Origin: Zonotrichia leucophrys gambelii
Taxonomy: Eukaryota; Chordata; Aves; Passeriformes; Passerellidae
Reading direction: 5' to 3'
NCBI RefSeq assembly: GCF_028769735.1
Contig: NC_088171.1
Span: forward strand, 60,502,216 to 60,566,215
Length of the DNA stretch: 64,000 bases
Shown here: in pieces, positions 26,680-40,910 of the stretch
Layout of the letters: each line of letters starts with the position of its first letter
How positions within the stretch are numbered: position 1 is the stretch's first letter
Position numbers and translations under genes: made by a program
Notes under the pieces: model-generated
What the model was told of the DNA's origin: nothing
Databases searched by the model: none
Seen by the model: only the letters and a program-made list of their open reading frames with translations

Positions 26680-26957
26680 GTGTTCTTTATGTTTAAGCTA
26701 AAGCCTGTTTTGCTTATTCCTGGTCACATCTCACAGCAGACACCAGGGTGAGGGCATTTTCATGGGGGCACTGGCTCTGTGCCAGGCTCAAACCATGACA
26801 TTCATTTAGGACTAGAATGATTTTAAATTGCATATTTTGTGGGCATCTCCTAGGATTAATCTAAAAGCAGAAATCTAAAAAGTAGTGTCTCTTTATCTGG
26901 TTAAAACCCAAGATCCCTACCCCCTTTCCTACAGTTGCTGCTTATGTATGAGTCTGG

Positions 26958-26979
26958 TATTTATTTATTTATTTATTTA
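26958..26979 (+). repeat. (TATT)n microsatellite
   Basis: Five uninterrupted tetranucleotide units. Confidence 0.95.
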
Positions 26980-29900
26980 CCAACATTATTTAGCTTAGAC
27001 CGACTGCCTGAAAGTGAAAAGCAATTCTGTGACTGAATCATCAAGAAGGAACGTCTGGCTAATTCACACTTCAGTGCATGACTTATACAAGAGCGATGTA
27101 AATTGATATAATTCAAGAATTAGTTGCTCTGGTATTATCTTCTCCTCTCCTAATTTATTATTTCTCTTTATAAAATAGAGCATGAAGTGCAATGGGACAG
27201 AACAAAATTCATCGGTTTTTTAAATAATCTGAATCCCAAAGAAGTACTTTGGTGGTACTATATTTTTTGGTTAAAATCTTAGTAATTTGACATGATTGTT
27301 AAGGTTAACATTTGGTTTATGGCATTGGTTAAATGCATTAAAAAAAATGCATAAAAGCTTAAATGCAGCACGACCTACTGTTTTCAAGGAACACTTTTTT
27401 CAAAATTATATGTGTGTGGCATGCTTCCTTTGGCCCTTATTAAAAAATTAAAAGTTATTCTTATGCATAATTTAACTACTCATGAGCTTCCCAGAATATA
27501 AAAACTTTTGTCAGTAAACATGAGATTCCCCTCCCTGTGTCTCCAACCCACAATTTCCTTAAATCTGAAAAACAATGAAACACTTGCAATGCAAGTCCTG
27601 TAGCATGCGCTTCCTTCCCCTTTCCCCAAACAAGTCCCATAAAATTTCTCAGAAAGTACATTCCTCTGCAATTCCAATAGATTTTAATTTGCATATACTT
27701 CCTCAGATTAATTGTAAAAATTCATGAGAAGTCACTTTATGTGCTGTATAATTTGAGATTATTCCCTGTAGAGCCCTTTTCAATGCCGCCCTACAAAGCT
27801 TTCTGTGCATTTAAGACACAAGCAGGGGAGAGCATAGGCTGTGGAGCTGATACCAAGGAATCCTCCTCCTGCTTCTGCTTCCTTGGGTTCTCAGCTCCAG
27901 AGTCCCCCTCATCGAGTGGCAGGGATGTCACATATGTGCATATTGCTGAAACCAAGGGATAGAAGAATTCAAATATAAAATTAATTGTTTCAATCCTTCG
28001 TTTTTCCCTAGCAAGCTTGGGGCTGCTTTTACACTGCCCTCCCTCCAAAGAAAGGCATTGCACATAAAAGAAAGTCATTGCTGAGTGGATTTGAAAAGTA
28101 CTTTCACACTCTCTTCAGTGAACTGAGAATTAATCCAGTTTGAGAGGGAAGGAGGAATTTTTACAGCATTTACCAGCTTATGAAATTTAAGAATAGTGTA
28201 AGCGAATAAACTGGAATATTCTGTATGAATTTTATTGTCTTTTACTCCTTACAAAAAAAAAAAACACATTAAAACCTAAATTTTTAAAGAAACTTGCTTG
28301 CCATACTAACAGGTGCCAAAGGTTAACAGTACTGTCTGCTCCTTAAAACACCTTGGAGATGTCAGAAAAACTGAAGCCCTTGAAGATTTCAGATGCTTCC
28401 ACTTGAAAATCTATCCAAATAGTGATTAATTACTGGTTATTTCTATGGTGGGAAAAAAATCTGCCTGTCACTTAATAAATGCCTGTTTTTGAAATACATG
28501 TATTAGCAGTAATATTCTGAGCTCTTAATTAATTTATACCATGTTCATTTTATCATTATAATTACTAGGCAAAATATTTTTATTAAATTACCAACTTTGT
28601 CTCAGTAGTAAACCCCCACTGTATTCACAGCATGTCAAATATTTAAATTTCTTTCTATTATTCTCCATTGCATGGAAGAATTCCGTGTTAAATCTGTTTG
28701 TGCCGTTTGCAGATTGTACAAACTCTTTCTTGGCTGTTGAGCTTGGCGAGTTTCTTTTTTTTAATTTTATGATAAGAAAAATTGAAAGAATTCCCTTTTG
28801 AGCATCTCTGCTCCTCTAGGTTGATACAATGCTGCCATCACACGGCACATGTTTGGCACAGCAAGTGAGAAAGGGGGAGTTTTACATCCTAGCACAGCTC
28901 TACATTCCAATTCCAACCAAATGCTTGTACAGACCCTGACTATGCACACAGACACTTGGCAGCTGGACAATGCTGGTGACTACTATAAATCTAATAAGAC
29001 CCAGCGTTTTTTCAGTCAACTTCTGATAGGTGAGAAGGCTGGAATTCATATTTTTAAAATTTAGAATGGTTTCTCCCTAACAGCTGCTAAGGGGAACTAG
29101 CTAATGTTATGAAATTCACATCCCAGCTACTGAAACTGGAACACAGAGGAAAAAGAAATTAAATGAAAACAAACTAAGAAAATCAGAACAAAAAGGGGTT
29201 TTTTAAACTTATATTCTGTAACTTCATGCTGACAGAGACACAGGGTTAATGAAGTCCGAGAGTCACAGACATGATAACAGGAACACCTCTCAATACTAAA
29301 CACTTATAGGATTATACCTGGCACGAATATTTTCAATATACCTTATTTTAAATGAACACCTCAGGTAATTTTTCTCAGTGTGACCACCCATGTCTTACTT
29401 TAAGTTGCATATCAGATTTTCTTTATTCGTCCCAGAAAAAAGGGAGAGATTGAATCAAACTAACCACAACTTTGAAAACCAATACTAAGTGCTGTAAATA
29501 TTAATAATCTTGAACTGACAGGGAGATAGATTCCAGCCATAAGAAACTAACAGTGTACCTGTTTGAAACAACAATCCCCAAATCCCTCTAAAATCATTGA
29601 CAAAACCACAAGCAACTACCCGAGAATGCATGCTATAGAACATTTATCCAGAAAGAAGTTGAAGAGTAAAGAAACTGTAGACAGTCAACTCAGGCACCAG
29701 AAATAAGTATTGAATCAAATGTATCCCATCCCCTGTCTTTACACTAAATTAATTAGGAGCAAAACAGGAGATACTGAAACCTTCCCAGTTCGTGCTTCAT
29801 CTCTGATACTTTCCTTGCTAACATAGCTACCACAAAAGAATTTGTGCTCTTGTAACAACACAAGTGAGGAAACACTGATGCAAGTAGGAAAAGTTGGTAT

Positions 29901-32900
29901 TTGATAATGGATAAGTAAATTTGATACATTAATTGCTAAGTGTGCTTTACAGAGGGGCATTTTCTCAGTTACTCAGGGAAAATTGCCTGATGTAAGCCAG
30001 CACAGAAACAGAAGCTGTAAGTATTTTTATTGTTAAAATAAAATATCATTGCTTCTATGAGCAAAGTTCTCAAAATATTTTCTCTTCTTTTGTGTATGGT
30101 TTTGTGGTTTCTTCCAAAAGGACTGTAGTATTACCACAATAATGTCTTTTTTCAACTTTTCCAGCAAGACATACAACTGTGTGTTCCAAAATAATTTTAT
30201 CCTTCCAGACATACAGCTCCTATTTGAAATTAGACAACAGTTAAGGGCTGGGTTGAAAGAGACATTTTTTGCCCAGTACTATTGTTGCAGCCAAGTGTAG
30301 AAACGCCAAGATATTTCAAACAGTTGTTTGCTATTTTGAAGTTGAAAGAAATATAACCATTAGGCTATTCAGTTATTTTGCAATTAAGCTGCAATAGGAA
30401 TATCTGGAGAGGGAAAAGGGTGTTCTGTACCAAAATCAAATGGTTTGTACTTCAGCAGTGCGCTATAATTTGCTCTCAGTACCAACAATGTTAACTTTCA
30501 CACACATCAGTCTGTCTGCGAGTTAATGGAAAATGAAAATTGCCCTGCAGACCTATTGGAAACTGCAGCCACAAACTCTGTAATTGAAGGTCAAGCCACA
30601 AAGCTAACTAAAATTTCACTCCCTTTTTCTAATCTGTCCCAACACTTGCATCACTTTCAGAAACATTTGAGTGATCCTATGCCACCAGTAGCAGTGACCA
30701 GATCAAGAAGACTTTCTGATATTAGGAGCTGCTTTGTTCAATTTTGTACCTGCGCAGTTTTCAAGTTTTTCACAGGTCATTATGAAAACAGGAGAGAAAT
30801 GCCACTGAATGACCACTGTTTCTACTTTCTTCAGATTTTTCTAATTTCTCCTTAAAATGTTCTGAGTTTTCACAGTCTTAATTGTTTACAATCTGTGCTA
30901 CAAAGCTCTGTAATGCAGTTGTAAAGCTTGCATTACAAATCAAGTACTTTTCTTCTTTACTGTAAATGCAAGCTATAAAAAGATACCACCAAGAAGCAGA
31001 AAAAAATTATCATGGATTTCATTACTGTTAAACACGTAACTGAGTAGAAGGCAGATACTGAGACTGAGACTGAGAATTTGTTCCAGGGCTCATGAATAAG
31101 GAAGGGACATATTATTCCTGGTTCATTCCCTCAATTTTTCAAAAAATTGGATAACTTATTATGTCTATTCTCACCTCAAACAGAAGAGTGAAAATAACAT
31201 TTTCTTATGTAAACAGACTGGATGATTACAGGAATCTTGCTAAATATTGATTTTGTGAAGGCAGAAGTTCAAGGCAGTTATTTGAATTGTATTACACAGT
31301 GACTTACATATTTATCTCAAAAAGTGCAAGTGTAATGGTATGCATCACAATATTCTTCATATCATAATTATTATGTCTGGAAATGGATTACATTTCTGAA
31401 GTCAGGTGAAACATATCTTTGAAAGGAAAAATGGATTATATTCTTCCCTAAAACAAACCTTAAACAAGGATTACCCTGTATTTCCTTTTCTAAAGTTAGT
31501 TACCTATACCAATCACATCAGTAAATCCAAAGATCATTGCACACAGCATATTTTAGGTAATTAGGTGCCCCCCAGAATCCAGATACATTCATGTTTTCTC
31601 CATAGTTTGGTGCTTCATCTTTGGGTCATATGGACCTGTATACCAAACATCCTATACTGGGGCCCTGGCCTTGTGTGGGGAGAAGGAGAATAAATAGTCT
31701 GCTTTAGTCTTTCAGTGACTGTTCTTCTTTTATCAGATAAGATCAGCCAGCAGGTGCATTGATAAGTGGCCTGAGCCAAGCTCCATTCCTGCCTTCCTAC
31801 TGTGAGGGGAGATAATAGATCCATTTTATTGTACTTATCCTGCACAGCCTAGCTTTAATTGGCCAAAAGTATAGAGGATCTTATTCTTTCCTCTTCTTCC
31901 CTTTCTCTCTCTTTGAACTGATCCTGTCTTGTCTCAAAAAAGTCACCTAAGTTCTTAGCTTCCTCTAATAGCAGCTATTGTCATAAATACAATGTTTTAA
32001 TCCACAAAATACTAGCTCATGACCAACATGATTTTAGTGCATTTAGAGTAATGTAATTTTATCATGTGGTACAGTGAATCTGCTTGCATCTACTTGTAAA
32101 TTAATTTTCCTGACTGGAAAGCAGTACATGAAACCACTATTTTTGGAAAAAGAACTGTGAAAACATATTTCGTTTTTCTTTGGTTTTATGACAAAAGGAA
32201 AAGCATGCAGAAAAATCATTAATGTAAATTTGCAGAACTATTGTAACTACCCATCTTTGTAAGTGTCGCAGTTAATGCAGTTTTCATGAAAACTGTTCTC
32301 TCCGCAGCACTACTTAAAAGAGCTGGGTTTCTTGCAGGTATTCTCATCTTTATTCTGCCTGATATTGGATTTTTGTAGATTTAGATCAAGTCATAACATT
32401 AAAACTGTTAAGCAATGTTTGGATAGGGGGTTTACCCCATCAAGTAAATGTACTTTCCACATTTAAATTCAGTCTGTTATAATGACTTTTAAAAATTATT
32501 TATATATATAATTTGGAATATGAAGAAATCTGCATCATTCTTCATGTGTCTTCACCACTTCTACTTTCCCTCAAAGAATCATTTCAGATGGGTCAGGACG
32601 AAGACGAAGGAAACTTCAGTATTCAAATTCTCTAGCTCCAGTTAGCACTGTACATACAGATTACACCATATTCATTTTGGTATTCCATGACATCCAGACT
32701 TAAGTGATTGCTTTAAATAAGCAAACCTCCAAGAAAAGTCTATCAGTTCTGACCTGGACTAAACCAGATTGTAAGTCTTTGTGTGCTGTCTCTGATTTAA
32801 CACAATTTACTACAACCAGGGCAGACCACCACCCTTTGACAAATATTGAGATATCTCTGAAATAATAACTGATGGAAAACTGGAAAGTGGTGAGTTCTGC

Positions 32901-35900
32901 CTTGAACTGACAGTGGTGAAGAGCTCTGTATAAAACCACTGTTGTCTGTAAAGAACCAAAGCATGTTCTTCTTCCCCTGGAAATATTCTGACTGTTAGGC
33001 CTGTGATGAATGAAAAACTGATAATAAAAAAATTTAAGGGAACTTAACAGAAGCTTTGCCATAGGTGTAATTGAGAGGAACTTAATCCTGGAAATTTCCC
33101 CTATGTCCAAGAGTTTTCAGGAAGACATTACTAAGTAAATGCTGTGTTGTTTTCACTTATAAGAATGTAGAACAAATTCTCTTGTTCTAGGTCATAATCT
33201 TTAATGTAAAAATCTTGTGTGAATATCATGTACTTCCATCTATTCCAGGCATTCAACGTTTAAGGTATTGCTTTTCTGTTCTTGACTTCCAGACATTGTC
33301 CTACAGGAATCAGATGTGAGGTCACTGGTAACATGCTCTTGCTGAGTTTATAAGATATTTAGAAAAACTCTTTGAATTGTAGTTTTAAAGCCTTGGCTGC
33401 TACTATTAAGCGCCACTCTAATTTAATCTGATAGCACTTTTTCAAAATAAGCACTTCTCAAAATTTCAGATACTTTTGAGAAGGTTCTGTAATAGAGTAC
33501 ATTGTCCAAATTTATGCAACGAGGCAGCCTTTTTATTGATAGTGATTAGTGAACTTCCTAAATCTGTTGAATTTAGCAGACTTAAACTTCCAGTAAATAC
33601 TAGCGTCTATTTTTACACCACAGCTTTCATCTAAAAGAAAAGGAAATACACCAACCTACAACTGCTGATGCTACAAACAACCCCCAAAAAAGGGATTTTA
33701 TTTGACTTACCATGCAGCAGGAATGTCTCCACACAACACTGCATGTGGACTAAGACTCAGGCTTTTTTATCTGGCCTCTTCCAACCAGAAAGAGAAAACT
33801 GAGGTTTTGGGGTTTTTTTGGTTTGGTGGTTTTTGTATTTTTTGGATTTTTTTAATCAGAGCATTATCTAGAGATCAACTATTTATCTCTGGCTAATATT
33901 TTGACACAAACTGTTTTTTAAGATCAATGATCTAACCAGAAAAGAAGTGAGGGAGAGTGAGAAGCAAGTTTTACCTCATTTGCATTTCACTGTGTGATTA
34001 TGATCACTGCCTGATTTGTTTCTAACTGTGATTAAACACTGCTTGTGCAAGGTAAAGCAACTTCACCACTTTTTTAGCACAAGTTCTGGAAAATTATGTA
34101 CAAACAAATTAGTGGTGCCGTGATGCTCTCAGCTGGAGCCTACTTTCTAGGCTATGTATAAATGCATTGAAGCGCACACACAGAGCCCCAATCACTGGTA
34201 GTCTGAACAAGGAAGTCAGAGGGAAAACAGGTACATGGATGCAAATGGCAGCTGGATTAGAGATTTTTGGTTCAAGTACTTCCTTATCCTGTCCCTATCC
34301 TTGTCTTTTTAAACCTGTTTCACATCACCTTTTGTGAGCAAATTTGCATCAGCAGCCAGAGGAGCAAAGGTCCTCTTCAGAGCTGGATCAGGCTGCTCAG
34401 TCTCCAGCAGGTGATTTAAATGGGATGGAGCTCTCAGTCCCCTTGGGCAAATTGTCCCAGTGCATAACCTCTCCTAACACAGAGAATTTTGAGGTTAAAG
34501 GCAGATTAAACTTCTCTAGCTGTAGCTTGTGTCTACTGCTTGTCCACTGAGCACCTCAGGCTTCACCTTCTCTACAACAGCCCAAAAGTTTGTACAAATA
34601 TCACTAACCTCTTCTTCTTGGCTTCCTTGCTTCAATCTGGAGAAATTCCATTTTCCCAGCCTCTGCTAGTTTGTTCTGTGCTCCATCTCTCTGACCACCT
34701 CAGTGTCCCAGTCCTGCACTTGGATGGGGCTGGAGGGTGTCCCCAAAGCCTGGACTATACTGCAAATGCCCACCTCATAAATGCTAAATTCACAGGTACC
34801 AGCACTTTTCTCAACCTGTCAACCACTTGAGTCCACATGGTTACCCAAATTATTTTCTAAAATACTGATTTCCAGCTGGTCAGACATAGTTTCTACTGCT
34901 GCAAGAGATTATTTCACCCCAGATGTAAACTTCTGCCTTTGCAAGGTTGCTGATAGCTCATTCTTCCAGGTAATAACAGATAATTTTATGCTGGAATTTT
35001 ATTTACTTCCATCCTCTGCTCCAAATTATAAATTAATAAACACAACTAAACAACCTTTCATTATGTCACCTATCATCCAGACTTCTCTGTGAATTTGAAT
35101 TGCTTGGCAATACCAACCATAGTAAAAATGAAGATTAGCAGAGATGTCATTCATATCAGCAGCATTTACATATTTGAATGAAATCATAGAGCATGAAACC
35201 AAAACAAGGACCTCCTTAATACAGTTTGATACTACAGTTTTTAGGATACTTTCATGTTCAGTCAGAAAGTTCTTTACCTTAGAAATGCTTTTGCTAGAAC
35301 ATTGATTTTATCAATGCCAGTGGCAGAAGCTGGTCAATTCTACAATATTTTCTACTTTTTCCCTATATACCTTTTGGTTGGATATTCAGAAAAGGGCTTC
35401 TAAATACAAATAATAATGCATGTGGCCATTCTGACTGATACTTATGTATTTCACATTAAAAACTCCATAGTACATGCAGATGACTCTCCTATTCCACTTG
35501 TGATCCTTAAATGTTTCCACAGAAATCTCAGCAATGAGTAAAATAGAGAACCTCACCAAAACACCACTGTACAGAGTGAGCACTGGGTAGATGCAGTGGA
35601 CATTCTATCTTGCCTGACTGACTCCAGGTTTCATGCCTTGAAGAGTTCATCTTTTGCAGGCACAGCTACTCTTAGCAGGAACAGCTGACTCCTCAAGAAA
35701 ATTGCAAGTCCTAAAAAAGAGAATACAAAATTCTTTAAAATCTAACTCAAATTACTGAGGTAATTATTTCTGACAAAGCAGAAACTGAGAAGGCAGTCTT
35801 AAAATTGGCAAAGGGATATCCTGGGAACACATTTTCACTTGAGAAGTGGAAGTCTGTAAAGCAATATTCAGGACAGGACCTGTAATAAGCTGAAGGAACA

Positions 35901-38900
35901 AACTATGTATGTTCAGAGCTGCATTACAAGAAATTGTCTAATAAAAGTAGAAAGCAGGTGAAAAAAATCTAGTAATGGCAAGAATAAAGTCTTATCAGAG
36001 AGTGCTGCAGAAGAATTGAAAAGAATTGTTGAGTATCCCCGCTTAAGTCCAGTCAGACTGAAAAATGAAAATTTTTCAAGAATAAAGCTGGAATCAACAA
36101 GTACAACAAAAACTCGCTTAGCTTTGCATAAATTATCAGGAACTGGTGGTGAAAACTGACAAGGGGCAGTGAGCAAAACAGAGAAAATGTTGCAGGATGG
36201 TTGGCTTCTCCAAAGCCTAGAAAAAGCTTCCAAAGGTAAAGTTAAGCATTAGGAAAGAGAAAATGTGTGTGTAAACCTTTCTTGCTCTTGCCTTTCCCTT
36301 CGCACACTATGTACCTTTGGGTGAAAGAATAGATGATGGTTTGTTTTGAAGAAACTGCTTTTGATTCATTTGAACCAGCCTCTGCCTTAAGCCCCTGAAC
36401 CAAAAGGGCTTAGAAGTGAATGATGGAGCTGAGCCCATTCCTTAATGCTGCCTGGAAAGCAAACCCCAGTAGGACACGGATATCAGGAGAGTGGCTCACA
36501 GGAGTAGGTCCCCAAATCAGGATGAAAGGATCCCAAAGTGCTGCTCACCCCTCAGCTCCCCAGTGTGCCCTTGGATCTCAGAGTTTTGCCTTTAGAAGGA
36601 GACATACACACCTTTTTGAAGAAGTTTTCACTCATTATCTTCAGACAGATCATTATCTACAGAGGTTAATGAGCAAAAGCAAATGGCATTTGCTAGCCAA
36701 AATCCTACTTCACCAGGAAAGCTGAACCACTCAGTGTCATGGGCATAGCATTGTCACTGAAAATATAAAATTGAAGCAGCACTGTAATCTGAGTTTCCAC
36801 TGCTGGGTGCATTGCACAGTTTCCATAAAGGCCAGTACATAAAACTGGTAGCTTAGATAGTACTACAGAAACAACAGCCATAGGAAGCTGGTTTTGGCAA
36901 GGCATCCAGCTGTTGGGTTAAAAATAATCTCAATAAAAGATAAAGAAAAAGTAGCAGGTTCCAAAGGGAGAAATCTGATAAAATTAAAGTGTAATAGACA
37001 CTTCAAACTGTGTGATCTGACCTAATAAGTTATTAATAGGGAACCATTACTCTTCATACATTTTTTATGAGGAAGGCATTGCCTTTTTGTCAAGATTAGT
37101 GGATTATAAAATATTTGTGCTACACAATATAAATGACCCTATCTATTAATAAGTCTCTGGAAAGATATGCTTAAATTGAATTACATTAAGGAGAAAAGTG
37201 CCAACAGAAAATTAGGCATAATTAATGGGAACACATAAATAAACCAGAGATAGAGGGAAAAGGACATTCTTTCCATTGATCATTTTAAGGATTAATTGCT
37301 GATATGCTCTAATGACATACCAACTATTACTGTTTTTATAAGGACCATTTCACAGAAGATGAAATCCATGTAACTATGAATATGTATTGCAATTTATTGC
37401 CAGAAGATAATTACACTGATCACATACATCTAATTAGTCAGTACAGTATTGAAAGCTAAAAGATACAGCTTAAAATTTAATATACAATAAAGGTTCATTA
37501 CACTCTTCCAATAAAGTAGATTTATTTCTTTTTTTTTTCTTTTGCTGATATTGAAATACTTAGCCTTTCCTGCATGTTTTCAGGACAAACAGTGCTGAAA
37601 GTGAGGACATGAGCAACACTGTGGTTATCTTCCAGACCATTTCAATGCAGCAATACCTGGGAGATGCAGAAAATTATTTTTCACATCCCATTCACATTAG
37701 GAACAAAGTGAATAGAGTTACACAGTGTTTGAACACCCTAGTCTTCTCTATTTGCCAGGGTACATAAGGTTTCCTTGGATATCACAGCTCTGGCTCCAGT
37801 GTGTGCAGCCACATTCTGGCTTTCACAAACTCACAGAAACTTTTGAAGGCTTTCATTATTAATCAGGAATGTAAATATGACACTTTATTGGTTTTTTTTA
37901 AATATCTTTTAAAAATCTTTTTTAAATATCTTAGAAATTAAAAATGGGATCATTATTTTGCTCACAATCTCCTCAAAATAGAATAAATTTTTCAAAAAGT
38001 TAAACAAGGCCCTTTTTCCTAAGCAGAAGAAAAGAAAGAGGACCCATTCATTAGAAATAATCCACCTGAAACAAAACACCTTACACTAATCCCCTAAAAA
38101 CCTTATCTACTCCTTGACACTGTTGTAACAAACACTTCCAAAGTACTGTGCCAACATTGCTCATGTGTTCAGTGGATTTTAATTAGAGCTCTGAAAGCTT
38201 GGGAAAACTGTCCGAGCCAGCAAGCTGCTCTTTTCAAACGGCAGCACAACTGTCCTTTTACCCATGTCCCAGTCAGAGCATATGTTTAATTAAAACCAGT
38301 GCAAATAATGGAGACAGAAGAGAAAAATCTCCTTCCCACAAATTAGTGAGGAGAATATCATTAGGAAGGTGCACAGCAAGCTGAAGAAAGCAACCAGTGT
38401 TTTTCTTTAGTTGTACTCTGAACTGGATGTCTGTGCATAGGTCTTGGGGAACAATCGTTTGTGAATGGTGTGAATGGCTTCATATACAAGATTCTTTATA
38501 TGCTTTAGAGAGAACAGAGGTATTTAAGGCTGAATAGAAACAGGAAAACTAGAGCAAATAATGGCACAGAGAGAGGTGGAGAGAGAGTTCTGACTTGTTC
38601 AGCTGTTGCAGTAGTAATCACCTCAAATATTTGTCAGATAATATTTATTTTTCTAATTCACCTTGAGAGAAAGCCTGTCCATCTGTCACCTTCACAATAG
38701 CAAACCAATTCCACAGTCTACCTCACCAAGTGGGTTAGAGGATAACTCCTACTCCTCCTACAGCATCAATCTCCCTGACTAGTGAACACTCTCACTTTGC
38801 TCTACTCTGGAATCCACCACAGACTGTGAGAGAATGAAACCCACAAGCACTAGGGGAGGAGAGAAAGGGTCCAGTGGTAAGAAAATGATGCAGCAGCCAA

Positions 38901-40071
38901 GGAGGAAAACCTTGGGCCCGTTGTGTTGTGATCACTCCAGCCAGGAAATTCAAGCTCTGTACAGAGAGACATAAGATGATCAACTGGACCACAGTACAGA
39001 AAACACATCACTGAGTAGAAAGAATACATGCTAAAAATGAAGATTAAAAGCAAAGGGAAGGCTGTGTGGAGTGCTTGTGTAAGAAGAAAAAATTGAGCAC
39101 GACACCAAGAAGGATAACAGTCACAAGAGTAACCAAAAATCAGTCACGTATTACAGGTTACTGTGATGCCTAGTTGTTGAAACAAGTTTGAACATGAAAA
39201 ATGTCAATAAAAGATGGGACTTCCACATGCAGTCTTTCATCAGAACTTGAACCTGCACGAGAAAGCTAAAAATACCGAGACTAAAGTTTTTGTAAAATTT
39301 GCCAATGCTGATCCTAAGCCTGTTGTTTTGCTCTTGAAAATAAAAATATAGAAAGGTTGGCATTTCAGGGATAACAACCACATTCATTTGTATATATAAT
39401 TATTCCTATAATTACAAAAATAGGCACTATAGAGAAAAGAATTAACCAAAAATATCAAAATAAATGTAAAGAGATGTAAACAGTATGGAGGATCTCTAAT
39501 TAGCATTACCAGAGTATTTTGTCCGACAAAATCAGTATACAAACAATCTCTACCTAAGAGCTGGGGTCAGGAGGGGTAGTCCTGAGCATTTCCAAGTGCT
39601 CAAAATGTTAAACAAATACTGACCATCAGTGCTAAATATTAAATACTTTTGTGATTAGCTACTTTGCAAATGAAGAGAAAATTCAAGATCAATAATAATT
39701 TTTATGTAATATATGCTGAAAAGTGAGGATGAGGTCTTATTGTGACACAGAATGAAAAAATAAGGATGGAGGCTCAGGAGTTCTTTATAATAGTATTTTT
39801 TAAATCAATAGCAAGGTACATCTAGACTTCTCTGTTTGGGTAGTCATAATTCTTTGATCTTTCAGCTACATTTACCAGATTGAAAAGACAGTAAAATGGA
39901 ATTTGAGAGATGATACTGATGTTTAGTAGCAGTCATTAAAATGTACAACTCTTCAGGATGAGGAGAGGGTAGAAGTCTCTCCTGACTTTAAGGAGTAGCA
40001 TATTATAATGAAGATTTTCCACACAATCTAAAGATTTCTCTGTTCTACAGGGTCCACTGAAACATTCTGGG

Positions 40072-40099
<28 letters not shown>
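40072..40099 (+). repeat. Poly-A run of 28
   Basis: Pure A28. The upstream 300 bases show no obvious parent gene, so I cannot call it the tail of a processed pseudogene. Confidence 0.95.
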
Positions 40100-40102
<3 letters not shown>

Positions 40103-40319
40103 TTGTTTTAAATCTTGAGAGGAGAGCTGCCACCTGCAGTTTTTATACCTATGAGACTGTAACAACCAGCATAGGAAGCAAATGTTTAATCATCAAGCCA
40201 TTGGTAGAATTAGCAGGTGAAAGACTTTGTTGAAGTGCCTGGAGAGTTCAAAGCCATGTTCTCAAGAGCTGTGTTTATTGAGCTGCAGAAGCTTTACATG
40301 TTACCACTGGATAAACAGG

Positions 40320-40910
40320 TGTCGAGGTTTTAAGCCCAGCTGGAGATGAAACACAGGCAGATGCTTGCACAGCCCCCCCCCCCCCATTTTTCCCCCTCTC
40401 CAGTGGAATGTGGAGTGAAATTAAAGTAAAATTTGTAGGTTGATATACGAACAGTTGATATAGGAACAATTTAATAACTGAAAATAAAGTTCAGTACACT
40501 GAAAATGGTAAATAATAATAATGATGATAATAAAAAGGAAGAAAAACCAAAACAAATGTTGCACAGCGCAAATGCTCACTACCCACTGACCAATGCCTGA
40601 CTCCTCTTCCCAAACTCAGTTCATCCATCCTCCCGCTAATTCCCCCACTTTATGCACCAGGCATGATGTTCCATGGTGTGAGGTGTCCATTTGGTCAATT
40701 TGGGTCACCTGCCCCAGCTGTGCTCCCTCCCAGTCTGGAGTTTTTGCATTCCTCCTCACGAGCAGAGCATGGGACAAGAAAAGAAAGGTCCTCAACTTAG
40801 AACAAGCACAGCTTACAGTGTGCTATTAACATCTTTGTCATTCTAAATCCAAAACACAGCTCTGTAACTGCTACTGAGAAGTTAAATCCACCCTAGCTGA
40901 AGTCAGGACA
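40320..40910 (-). mobile_element. Solo ERV LTR, 591 bp, minus strand
   Basis: Read on the minus strand it begins TGTCCTGACTTCAGCTAGGG and ends with CCTCGACA, obeying TG...CA. This start, followed by a GTTAGC/TTTTGGATT-type U3, resembles a widespread avian LTR I know in consensus form as TGTCCTGGTTTCGGCTGGGA. The flanks are ACAGG on the left and TCAGG on the right, a 5-bp duplication with one mismatch, as expected for an ERVL-type insertion of some age. A weakened TATA-like CATAAAG lies at 40648-40654 on the minus strand. A C13 run (40373-40385) and an AT-rich trinucleotide-like tract (about 40500-40535) lie inside it. There is no internal viral sequence. Orientation rests on remembered consensus, so it is less sure than the element itself. 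Confidence 0.82.

Larger units (their letters stand above)
25469..26800 (+). mobile_element. Solo ERV LTR, 1,332 bp, with 5-bp target-site duplication
   Basis: The element starts TGTGGTGGTTTGACC and ends CTCAAACCATGACA. The two ends form a long imperfect inverted repeat and obey the TG...CA rule. It is flanked on both sides by TTCAT (25464-25468 and 26801-26805), a perfect 5-bp target-site duplication, so both boundaries are well supported. It is much more GC-rich than its surroundings, with a CpG-dense section around 25630-25960, a C14 run (25805-25818) followed by a short GA repeat, and AATAAA at 26674-26679 near the 3' end, giving plus orientation. A TATA-like TTAAAAA lies at 25599-25605. 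No gag, pol or env sequence is present, so this is a solo LTR left by recombination between the two LTRs of a provirus. Frames of up to 179 codons in its GC-rich part are incidental. Confidence 0.9.
26801..40319. other. AT-rich stretch with no supportable gene
   Basis: Only an ATTT microsatellite and a poly-A tract stand out. The longest frames (for example minus 32700-33110 and plus 30526-30855) have no recognisable motifs or splice context. Confidence 0.5.

Noticed and set aside
32700..33110. 136-codon minus-strand frame
   Set aside because: No motif, no good splice sites, and composition typical of AT-rich chance frames.
33740..33800. Possible CR1 tail (CTCTTCCAACC)
   Set aside because: Only one short block matches and the terminal repeats are absent.
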